64,000 nucleotides of DNA from Vibrio inusitatus (GTDB taxonomy: Bacteria > Pseudomonadota > Gammaproteobacteria > Enterobacterales > Vibrionaceae). This document shows, one piece after another, positions 26,145-33,763 of the stretch (its first letter is position 1; each line of letters begins with the position of its first letter). Under the pieces are notes generated by a model. That model searched no databases. It had not been told where the DNA came from and saw only the letters and a program-made list of their open reading frames with translations. The translations under genes were made by a program, and so were the position numbers. The stretch lies in assembly GCA_024346935.1 (NCBI GenBank), contig AP024878.1, positions 868,001 through 932,000 on the forward strand, written 5' to 3'.

Positions 26145-27793
26145 AAGGCGTGTCTCTCATTATTTATATCGTCTAAGTCATGACCATAATTTTTCTTATC
26201 GCGTATAGATGGCATCAATAGAGTCATAATTTGACTAAAAATAATTAAAATAACGAAAGCGCAAAGAGTAAATCGTATGGCGTCCAAACGACCCGATATT
26301 GCGATATTTTTGATAGTATCTTGTTCATTATTGTGGATTTCTAGATCTTCCATTACATTTATTAAGTGTTGTTGATGTGTAAATGGAATTGTATCCTCGG
26401 ACAAAATCATTTGTTGTGTGCTGTTTGATAGATTTTTTGAATCTATAGTATTAACTTTGAAAGAATAAGAATGTGCAAGAGTTAGAACTGCCCCCATAAT
26501 CGCAAGGCCTATTGCTTTACCCAAGTTGCGAGATGTAGATTGGATCCCACTGGATTGTTCGGCATCGTCTTGGTCCACTGAACTTGTAATAATTAATGGA
26601 CTATGTGCAGCATATAAACCACATCCTAAACCGAAGAGGATGTTTGCAATGTATATGCTATTTGTTACACCGCTTTGTTGATAAGCGATTAGCATAAGCA
26701 CAACGCCGATAAAACATAGAATATTGGCATATGACATTATTGCTTTTGTTGAGCGACTGTAAAGAATAGTAGGTGCTAGAATCGATCCAACAATCATCCC
26801 TAATGCATTAAGACCAACAACTATCCCAGCTTGTTGAGCATTAAATTCGTTTGAAAACTGTAGGTAAGTTACTGTAATAAAACCCATCGTTGGATATAAC
26901 GCATAGGTCATTGCACAAAAAAACATGCCGAACCATACTCTTTTATTTTGCCTTAATCCGGCAGGGAAAAGTGCATTTCGGCCCGTGCGATCTAGAAAGC
27001 TTTCCCATTGGAAGAAGTATTTGAACGCTGCTGCGCCAAGTAATAAGAGAAAGATAACTGGAGATAGTCCAAATAAGTTAGTGTTGCTACTTGCTTTTAC
27101 AAACCCCCAAGTGTTGATATTCAATAAAGCTGTTATTGTAGATAAAAGAGCGATTGATATAATGACCATTCCCTTTATATCAAATAGAACCTCTCCATTC
27201 TTTCCGCCTTTCTCTAAGGTGAAAGAAAGCATTAGCACAATTAAAGTAAACAGAGAAATGAGCGTATATGCAGCGCGGAAACTGTATTGATCAATTAGCC
27301 CTCCCAATAATATGGGTGATAGCATTCCAGTTAAACCAATACTCCCAGAAATTAAGCCAAACGCGATAGCCTGTTTCTTACCTTTAAAGAAGGCGGTACA
27401 GTAGCCAAATACAGCTGGAATTAACAGACTTCCACCAATGCCAGCAAGAATACGCGCACCAAATGTAAATCCCATAATATTATTAGCAGTAGAGGCCCAT
27501 ATAGAACTAAGAATTAGTATGAGCATTCCTAGTTGTATTTGTTTTCGCCAACCAATGATTAAACCGAGCATCCCTCCTGCAATCATAAAGGTTGCACCAA
27601 TCATAGGATAAATGGCATTGGTCACTTGGAGCTGGGGTAGTGTAAAAGAAAGCTCTTTTACTAATGAATCTGCGGAGATAATTAGAGTGGCGTTGTCTAG
27701 GACAATAATTGTTTGGGCAAGCATTAAAATAACTATACTTAACCAATTTCGTATCTGTTCGGGATTGCTCTTTTTTAAGCTTTCGGTGTTCAT
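26141..27793 (-). CDS. MFS transporter, 14-helix drug:H+ antiporter type (DHA2-like)
   Basis: 550 residues from the ATG at 27793 (MNTESLKKSN). The frame also allows a start at 27862, but that adds a polar, cysteine-containing tail. About 14 hydrophobic segments are seen. GARILAGIGGSLLIPAVFG resembles the antiporter motif C region of DHA2 exporters, and GLIIGWRKQIQLG resembles motif A. A hydrophilic loop sits before the last helix. It is related to the MFS protein at 31084-32745: both share an Arg-Asn-(L/V)-G-x-AIG-x-AIMG stretch and the following loop. Substrate unknown. The context with an amide hydrolase and an outer membrane barrel suggests export of an amphiphilic compound. Confidence 0.9.
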   Translation of the reverse strand: MNTESLKKSNPEQIRNWLSIVILMLAQTIIVLDNATLIISADSLVKELSFTLPQLQVTNAIYPMIGATFMIAGGMLGLIIGWRKQIQLGMLILILSSIWASTANNIMGFTFGARILAGIGGSLLIPAVFGYCTAFFKGKKQAIAFGLISGSIGLTGMLSPILLGGLIDQYSFRAAYTLISLFTLIVLMLSFTLEKGGKNGEVLFDIKGMVIISIALLSTITALLNINTWGFVKASSNTNLFGLSPVIFLLLLGAAAFKYFFQWESFLDRTGRNALFPAGLRQNKRVWFGMFFCAMTYALYPTMGFITVTYLQFSNEFNAQQAGIVVGLNALGMIVGSILAPTILYSRSTKAIMSYANILCFIGVVLMLIAYQQSGVTNSIYIANILFGLGCGLYAAHSPLIITSSVDQDDAEQSSGIQSTSRNLGKAIGLAIMGAVLTLAHSYSFKVNTIDSKNLSNSTQQMILSEDTIPFTHQQHLINVMEDLEIHNNEQDTIKNIAISGRLDAIRFTLCAFVILIIFSQIMTLLMPSIRDKKNYGHDLDDINNERHAL

Positions 27794-27895
27794 AGAACAT
27801 ATTCTCAAGAAGAAACACCCAACATCCCGTTTGTTTTGGTGTTTCAAGTTGCACATCTGCACGTCAGATCCTAGCGTGTCACATTAGCTTATGAC

Positions 27896-28711
27896 CTAGA
27901 AAAAGTAGTTATAGGTAAGCAAAAGCTCAGCGTCATCGCGATTGTGTTCAAATGTTGTTGTATTAGCGTCTGAAAAGTATTGGTTGTAGGTAAATTGAAG
28001 CCAATGCTTTTTATTGTCAGAAATTGGTGATTGTAGAGAGTATTCAACCAGCAAGGAGTTTACCGTCCCAAGATCCCCACCGAAATCTAAACTTGTAAAA
28101 TACGGGTTGAGCTGAAAGTTGGCACCATTTTTATTTAAATAGAACGTGTTTAGAACATTAAATTGAACACCCCAGCCATTTTTGTCTGCAAACCCTGGGT
28201 ATAGATAGTTGTCGTCATTTTGTGCGTAAACTGCCATCACATAAGGAAATAATAGCCAGTTTTCAAGCGGAGTTACTGTTCTTGTAACTGCTCCTAGAGC
28301 AAACATACGTTCTGTGACGTCGTCTTGCATCCCGCGTTCGATGTAATCAAGACTAATACCAGCAACTGGGAATCGTTCTGAATCAAATTGTGCTAATTGA
28401 AAGTATCTTGCTCTAAATTCAGTTACCTCGAAATCAGTGTCACCCTGACTATTTTTAATGACCTCATCTGCTTTGATTTCTGCTTTACCTAGAAAGTAGT
28501 GACCGTTGTCAAACTGACCAGATTGCTGAATCGCAAGTTGTAAGTGATTTAAATTCTCATCCCCAACGCCCTTAATACCATATGTAGCTTCAAACATATT
28601 TGAAACTTTTGAATGGTCACCTGGATCTGGAGTATCTGGATTTAAGTCTTCTGCACTATATACGGAAAAAGAAAAAAGTAGGGAACCTAAAGTCAATAGT
28701 TTTGTTTTCAT
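27896..28711 (-). CDS. outer membrane beta-barrel protein, family not recognised
   Basis: 271 residues with a signal peptide (MKTKLLTLGSLLFSFSVYSA, cleavage near residue 20). The mature part has alternating amphipathic strands, many aromatic residues and a C-terminal Phe (NYFF), the signal for BAM-dependent assembly. Overall it looks like a 10-12 strand channel, reminiscent of the nucleoside-specific Tsx/OmpK type, but I do not recognise diagnostic motifs. It precedes the MFS gene on the same strand (102 bp gap) and diverges from the amide hydrolase gene. It could supply outer membrane passage for the same compound. Confidence 0.75.
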   Translation of the reverse strand: MKTKLLTLGSLLFSFSVYSAEDLNPDTPDPGDHSKVSNMFEATYGIKGVGDENLNHLQLAIQQSGQFDNGHYFLGKAEIKADEVIKNSQGDTDFEVTEFRARYFQLAQFDSERFPVAGISLDYIERGMQDDVTERMFALGAVTRTVTPLENWLLFPYVMAVYAQNDDNYLYPGFADKNGWGVQFNVLNTFYLNKNGANFQLNPYFTSLDFGGDLGTVNSLLVEYSLQSPISDNKKHWLQFTYNQYFSDANTTTFEHNRDDAELLLTYNYFF

Positions 28712-28778
28712 TGTAAAACCTTGTGGTTATATTAATTTTGTCCGCAGATATTAACTCAATTAACCATGCAAATAGGAT

Positions 28779-28835
28779 AATAGCCGTTATTAGTATTTAT
28801 AATATCCATATTATTTGTTGGTAATAATGGCTATT
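28779..28835. promoter_or_regulatory. nested 57-bp dyad in the divergent promoter region
   Basis: Outer arms aatagccgttatta (28779-28792) and taataatggctatt (28822-28835) match in 13 of 14 inverted positions. Inside, ataatat-cc-atattat (28799-28814) is a perfect palindrome with practically the same centre (28806.5 versus 28807). The position, 71 bp upstream of the outer membrane gene and 97 bp upstream of the hydrolase gene, suits a shared operator, possibly for the Lrp- or LysR-type regulators nearby. Confidence 0.65.
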
Positions 28836-28931
28836 AGTTTATGTCTATATCCAGATTTAAATTATAAATATATATTATTCTCATTACGAAAAACGACATT
28901 ATGTTAACCATTTATTAACTTAGAGGCAATT

Positions 28932-29966
28932 ATGTGTACTACATTTCAAGTGAGAACAGAGGATAATAAATACTTCCATATCATGAATATGGAATTATTT
29001 ACTGCAGCAGGATCTAGAATGCTTGTTGCTCCAAGAGGTCACCAATATAAGTCTGAAGGCCCTGACGGACTGGAAGCAATGAGTTGGGTGGGTAAATATG
29101 GTGTTGTAGGAAATTCATTGGGCCCAACAGAGCGTTTTCATGGTGCAATGAACGAAAAAGGTTTATCTGTCACAGGTTTATATCTTCCAGATTTCACTGA
29201 GTACATGGCAGTTTCTGAAGAAGATAACGGTAACTTCATCACGTATGTTCACTTAATCGATTTCGTATCTTCACAATTTGAATATGTTGAGGAAGTGAAA
29301 GCTGCATTATCAAAAATTAAAGTTTGCGACCAGAAAATTCCAGAATTTGGTAATGTTTCTCAACCTATACATTTTGCTGTTTACGATAAACTAGGTTACT
29401 GCCTTGTTATCGAATTTGTTGGCGGCGAGATGAAACTTTACGATAATCCATACGGCACACTAGCAAACGCACCAACGTTTGATTGGCATTTAGCTAACCT
29501 TCGTAATTATACAAATATTAGTAATAAAGGATATTTGACTACTGAGTTTAGAGAGGGTGAAACAATCATGCCTCTAGGTGCAGGCAGTGGGACGTTAGGC
29601 TTGCCTGGCGATGACACAGCAGCAGGTCGTTTTGTTCGTGCGGCATTTTACTCGAATCAAGTAACACCGAAAAACTGGGATGAGGGTATGGTTGAAGCCA
29701 TCCAGTTGTCAAACAAAGCCACCGTCACAAGCGGCTCAATCAAATACAATGGCAAGGGTTTTGGTATTGATGCTGATGTATCAAACATTTGTGCTTGGCG
29801 TCATATTGCTTCGAACTCTACAGGTGTATTCTTCCAAAGTCATTACGGTACAAACTCTTGGTTGAAGTTTGATACAAACGAAATTGACTTTGATACTCCG
29901 GGTATCCGCTCTATGAATTACTTGAATACTACTCTAGAGTTCAAAGACTTAAGTCACGAAATCTAA
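28932..29966 (+). CDS. linear amide C-N hydrolase (choloylglycine hydrolase / penicillin V acylase family)
   Basis: 344 residues. The protein begins MCTTF: removal of Met would expose Cys2 as the N-terminal nucleophile, so it is cytoplasmic as written, with no signal peptide. Family landmarks: AMNEKGLSVTGLYLP (72-86), Asn179 in LANAPTFDWHLANL and Arg233 in LPGDDTAAGRFVRAAFY, matching the oxyanion and catalytic Asn/Arg of bile-salt hydrolases. The N-terminal pair usually R-x-x-D/E is Met18 and Glu21 here, so one conserved Arg is missing. Family members cleave conjugated bile salts, penicillin V or acyl-homoserine lactones. Which applies cannot be read from sequence. Ribosome site agagg lies upstream. 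Confidence 0.9.
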   Translation: MCTTFQVRTEDNKYFHIMNMELFTAAGSRMLVAPRGHQYKSEGPDGLEAMSWVGKYGVVGNSLGPTERFHGAMNEKGLSVTGLYLPDFTEYMAVSEEDNGNFITYVHLIDFVSSQFEYVEEVKAALSKIKVCDQKIPEFGNVSQPIHFAVYDKLGYCLVIEFVGGEMKLYDNPYGTLANAPTFDWHLANLRNYTNISNKGYLTTEFREGETIMPLGAGSGTLGLPGDDTAAGRFVRAAFYSNQVTPKNWDEGMVEAIQLSNKATVTSGSIKYNGKGFGIDADVSNICAWRHIASNSTGVFFQSHYGTNSWLKFDTNEIDFDTPGIRSMNYLNTTLEFKDLSHEI

Positions 29967-29982
29967 GCTACAAACTTAACTT

Positions 29983-30012
29983 AAGCAGCGTATAAGTGTG
30001 TACGCTGCTTTT
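29983..30012. terminator. terminator between the amide hydrolase and LysR genes
   Basis: Perfect 10-bp arms aagcagcgta and tacgctgctt with an 8-nt loop; four T at the plus-strand 3' edge. The genes converge here. Confidence 0.8.
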
Positions 30013-30030
30013 AGCTACTAAGCTAGCACA

Positions 30031-30933
30031 TTAGTCTACCTGAGCTATTTTATATATCTCTTCTCTCATCCAAATATGTTCTGGATCGTTATGCATTTTA
30101 GGGTGCCAATATAGGCATATATCAACTTCAAATGTTAAGCTTTCACTCACACTATAGATACCATCACAAGAGCTATAAACATCGGGCAAGAACCCTAATA
30201 AATCATGGTCAATAATCCCATCTTTTACTTGATCTAGTGTTGATGCGGCGAATGCTATATTTCTCTTGAGATTCAGAGTAGTAAAGAGTTTCTCAGCTAT
30301 CTTCTCTGCTTCTCCAATACCTGACAATGTAATAAAGTTTTTCTTAGCTAATGCGCTGATTTCATTATTTAAATCATTAATTATTGGATTTGATGTGCTA
30401 TCGTACAGCCTATAACGGATACGGCTCAATTTACGAACATGATAGTGTTGTGGTATTTCTGAAAAATTACCAATAATAAAATCAACTTGTCCATTTGAAA
30501 GTTCATCAAATATATGTCGAGTCCTAGGGACAAGCTCTACTTCGTATTGATTTATATGCTCACTAGTCCATGTTACAAATCTTTTACTGAGATGTTTATT
30601 CATATCGCTTGCTGCAATAACAAACTTTCTCTTCACTTCACCAGGTGTGAAGTCTTTTATATGATAGATGTTATCCATAGCTGCAAAAATAACTTCCAAC
30701 TCTGGAAGGATTTTTTCAGCAGCAGGAGTTAAGACCATTTCATTACCATTTCTAACTAAAATTTTGTCGTTAAAAGATTTCCTGATCTTAGATAAATACT
30801 GGCTCATGCTAGACTGACTTATATTAAGGCGATTTGCTGCTTTAGTCACATGACATTCCTGTAATAATATATACAGAGGGATTAACATCCCCATATCATT
30901 GGACATACAAGTACGTATTAATTTGTCATTCAT
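30031..30933 (-). CDS. LysR-family transcriptional regulator
   Basis: 300 residues. The helix-turn-helix is LLQECHVTKAANRLNISQSS (about 23-42), followed by the dimerisation linker and an effector domain beginning KRKFVIAASDMNKH (about 100). It resembles the NodD/LeuO-like branch in the N-terminus. The start ATG has taggaac 3 nt upstream. It lies between the hydrolase gene (convergent) and the second MFS gene (divergent, 150 bp), which makes those two the obvious targets. The gene is AT-rich. Confidence 0.92.
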   Translation of the reverse strand: MNDKLIRTCMSNDMGMLIPLYILLQECHVTKAANRLNISQSSMSQYLSKIRKSFNDKILVRNGNEMVLTPAAEKILPELEVIFAAMDNIYHIKDFTPGEVKRKFVIAASDMNKHLSKRFVTWTSEHINQYEVELVPRTRHIFDELSNGQVDFIIGNFSEIPQHYHVRKLSRIRYRLYDSTSNPIINDLNNEISALAKKNFITLSGIGEAEKIAEKLFTTLNLKRNIAFAASTLDQVKDGIIDHDLLGFLPDVYSSCDGIYSVSESLTFEVDICLYWHPKMHNDPEHIWMREEIYKIAQVD

Positions 30934-30962
30934 GATGTTCCTATTAACTTAGTCGTTATATT

Positions 30963-30976
30963 AAGTAATTTTACTT
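30963..30976. promoter_or_regulatory. palindrome in the lysR/MFS divergent region
   Basis: aagtaa-tt-ttactt is a perfect inverted repeat 30 bp from the lysR start and 108 bp from the MFS start. It is a candidate operator for the LysR protein, though AT-rich palindromes also arise by chance. Confidence 0.4.
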
Positions 30977-31083
30977 ATTATCAATTAATCATACCCATTA
31001 TAAGCAATGCAATATTTCTCAAACGTGATCTCAGATATAGAATCCTACTAAAGTTTTGTAATTAACTACCTCTGGGAATAATC

Positions 31084-32745
31084 ATGAAGAATATAAACAC
31101 CTCGAAAGGTGAACAATCATCAGGGCAGGCCAAATGGCTCGTCCTTTTGGTACTGTGTGCTGCACAAGTAGGTACTAGCGGAGACAATGCTGTTGTTGGT
31201 ATTGCAGCGAGCGAACTCATCAACGGCCTAGGGGCTACTATGAGTGATGTTCAACTAAGTAATGCGATGTATAGTCTGATGACTGGCGCATTTATGATCG
31301 CAGGTGGTTTACTCGGCTTAGTTTTTGGCTGGGTAAAATCCTTTCGTATCGGTATTTGTCTTTTAATCACAGCAGAAATATGTGGCGCATTTGCCCCGAA
31401 TATTGAAACCTTCATATTTGGAGCGCGAGTTATGGCTGGCTTGGGGGCGAGCTTAGCCATCCCTGCAGTTCTCGGCATTATTGCAGGTACTTATCAAGGC
31501 AAAGATCAAGCTATCGCGTTTGGTGGTGTTGCCGCAGCTAGCGGAGTTGCATCTGCAGCGATGCCACTGATGGCAGGTTTGCTCATTGATTCTTTTGGAT
31601 TAAGCGCTGCGATGCTTGCAATGGCGGTTTACTTTGTTGGCGTTCTGGCTGCTTCTTTCAAACTTGATGAACTGGTAGTCACCACGAAGCCTAAAATTGA
31701 TACGATCGGTATTGTATTGTGTGGTATTGGTTTGGTGCTCTTTATTATCGGCGCATTGAAAATCCCTGAACTAGGCCTTTGGGCTCCAATTACAGAAGTA
31801 AGTATCTTTGGCATCAGCCCTGCGCCATTAATGATTGCTCTTGGCTTGGTGGTGCTGACAGCACTTTATGTTTGGGAAGGTAAGTTTGAATCTAAATACG
31901 GAAACTGCTTATTGCCGAAAGCGATTGTAACTAATAAACAAGTTATCGTAGGTCTTATTCTTGGTGGAGCGTTCTGGATTGGTTTTGCAACACCAGCGGT
32001 AGTTTTGGTTCCTCATATGCAAATTATCGGTGGCTCAGGAGCAATGGCTGGAGCAATCATTGGTGTTTCATTGGCAGTAGGCACCGTCATTACCTCGATT
32101 ATTGTCCCACAACGACTAAATCACTTATCAACACGACTTGTTTGTACACTAGGTTTATCATTTGGTGCTTTAGCTGCAATTATTCTATCCGCTGGTCTTT
32201 ACAGCGATGGATATTCTCTACCTTTGCTTATTTCTGGCGCTATTTTGATGGGTGTTGCTTGTGGCTTAATGGCAACGCAATGCTCAATCATTGTAACTGA
32301 TGCACTTAATGAGAAAGATGCACAGCAATCAGGTGGTATTCAAGCTGCTGCTAGAAATGTAGGATACGCAATTGGTATCGCTATTATGGGTGTGACCATG
32401 CTTCTAACCATGTCTAATGGTTTCAAATCAGAAGTAAAAGCGTCAAATGCCATTACAAGTGAAACTAAGCAAGTTATCGAGCAGATGCCAAGTATTAACT
32501 TCCTCGGTGACGATGCTTTTGAATCATTAATGGCAGATAAAGTTGTGGCAGAGGATATGGCTACACTGCATGCAATTAACGCTGTATCTCGTGTAGAGTC
32601 TAATCGCTCAGCACTCTACTCAGTCGCATTGTCATTCTTATTGATGTTGTTTGCGACTCGCTTTCTTCCAAATCGTTCTTTGATGATCAATAAAGAAGAT
32701 GAGGCTGCTACTGAAAGTGAAGAGTATAAAACTCAAGAAGCTTAG
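31084..32745 (+). CDS. MFS transporter, 14-helix drug:H+ antiporter type, paralogue of the one at 26141-27793
   Basis: 553 residues, about 14 hydrophobic segments. MAGLGASLAIPAVLGIIAG matches motif C of DHA2 exporters, and GLVFGWVKSFRIG resembles motif A. A long periplasmic-type loop (about 450-510) precedes the last helix. Shared ordered motifs with the first MFS protein (AARNVGYAIGIAIMG versus the equivalent stretch there, and the loop after it) show common descent within the same island. It is divergent from lysR and followed by a strong terminator. Confidence 0.92.
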   Translation: MKNINTSKGEQSSGQAKWLVLLVLCAAQVGTSGDNAVVGIAASELINGLGATMSDVQLSNAMYSLMTGAFMIAGGLLGLVFGWVKSFRIGICLLITAEICGAFAPNIETFIFGARVMAGLGASLAIPAVLGIIAGTYQGKDQAIAFGGVAAASGVASAAMPLMAGLLIDSFGLSAAMLAMAVYFVGVLAASFKLDELVVTTKPKIDTIGIVLCGIGLVLFIIGALKIPELGLWAPITEVSIFGISPAPLMIALGLVVLTALYVWEGKFESKYGNCLLPKAIVTNKQVIVGLILGGAFWIGFATPAVVLVPHMQIIGGSGAMAGAIIGVSLAVGTVITSIIVPQRLNHLSTRLVCTLGLSFGALAAIILSAGLYSDGYSLPLLISGAILMGVACGLMATQCSIIVTDALNEKDAQQSGGIQAAARNVGYAIGIAIMGVTMLLTMSNGFKSEVKASNAITSETKQVIEQMPSINFLGDDAFESLMADKVVAEDMATLHAINAVSRVESNRSALYSVALSFLLMLFATRFLPNRSLMINKEDEAATESEEYKTQEA

Positions 32746-32765
32746 TAGGTAGAATTGCTAATTGA

Positions 32766-32798
32766 AACCCAATATTCTCACGGATATTGGGTTTTTTT
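32766..32798 (+). terminator. strong Rho-independent terminator
   Basis: Perfect 10-bp arms aacccaatat and atattgggtt with an 8-nt loop and a run of T. It closes the MFS transcript. Confidence 0.9.
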
Positions 32799-32888
32799 AT
32801 AGATGATAAGCGTCTTTGTTAATGATTTTGACACTTCTAACTAACTTCGACACTGGAAGTAGATCGAAGCTGAATGAGGAAATCATCA

Positions 32889-33500
32889 TTAGCGGTTGGC
32901 AAATACCTGAGTCCAATAAATGCCATATTGAGCATCTGGGTTCTCTACAGTGCTAGCGCCCATCTCAGTGACATTGTTACTCATTATATTTTGACAGTGA
33001 CCTGAGCTACCCATCCATGAGTTCATCACATCGTCGATAGTTTTTTGGCCAGCAGCGACATTTTCTGCCCATGCATTAGCGGAATAACCTGTATCAGCAA
33101 CGCGTTCGGCGGGAGTACTGCCATCCGATCCCGTATGATCCATGAAGTCAGCATTGGCCATATCAGCGGAATGTCGAAAAGCCGCCTCTTCTAAATCGTA
33201 GTTCCATTTTAATTCTGGTACTGCCGACATTATGGTTCCACCACAGTTTTGCTCTGTTGAGCGTGCTTGGTTGACTGCGTTTAGCATCATGGTTGCGAAG
33301 TCATTGGATGGGGTATCGCCACTATCATTTACAGGATCTGATTCTCCACCTTCATTACCACTGTCAGGCAAAGTGTTTTCATCAGTTTCCGGATTAGAAC
33401 TTGGAGTCGTAGGCTCTGTGATGGAACTCGATTTCGAGCTAGAGTCCGAACCGCAGCCTAGCAAAAGAGTGGATAAAAGAATGATGGGTGTATATCGCAT
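32889..33500 (-). CDS. CAP-domain (SCP/PR-1) lipoprotein
   Basis: 203 residues. Lipobox LLGC at residues 13-16, then a Ser/Pro/Asp/Glu-rich linker (about 17-70), then a CAP domain (about 70-203). The CAP cavity residues are recognisable: His in FRHSADMANADFMDH, Glu in AWAENVAAG and His in SSGHCQNIMS. CAP proteins in bacteria are extracytoplasmic and mostly of unknown function. Two cysteines (in QNCGG and GHCQN) could form a disulphide. The gene stands alone between the MFS and glucosidase genes. Confidence 0.9.
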   Translation of the reverse strand: MRYTPIILLSTLLLGCGSDSSSKSSSITEPTTPSSNPETDENTLPDSGNEGGESDPVNDSGDTPSNDFATMMLNAVNQARSTEQNCGGTIMSAVPELKWNYDLEEAAFRHSADMANADFMDHTGSDGSTPAERVADTGYSANAWAENVAAGQKTIDDVMNSWMGSSGHCQNIMSNNVTEMGASTVENPDAQYGIYWTQVFANR

Positions 33501-33703
33501 TGTTGTACCTAACTACCTTGTACAGCACCTGTACTTCTGATTGAAAATTACTCATCTCGGGCACTATACGAAGTAATCATAACGCTTATCAATATATGAA
33601 CCCCGATTCTTGCGTTGTTTTGACATTGCAAAAATCGCTCAATCTGTAGCCTGTTGATTTAGATGACTATTATTTTTAGGCGGTTTTATGGTCTATAAAA
33701 TGA

Positions 33704-33736
33704 CAAAAGGTCAAGCCTAGAACAGGCCTGACCTTT
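33704..33736 (-). terminator. terminator of the GH3 gene
   Basis: Arms aaaggtcaagcct (33706-33718) and aggcctgaccttt (33724-33736) pair over 13 bp with one G-T wobble. On the minus strand the sequence continues ttgtcatttta. Confidence 0.75.
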
Positions 33737-33763
33737 GATATTATTACCGATTGTTAGTTAAGT

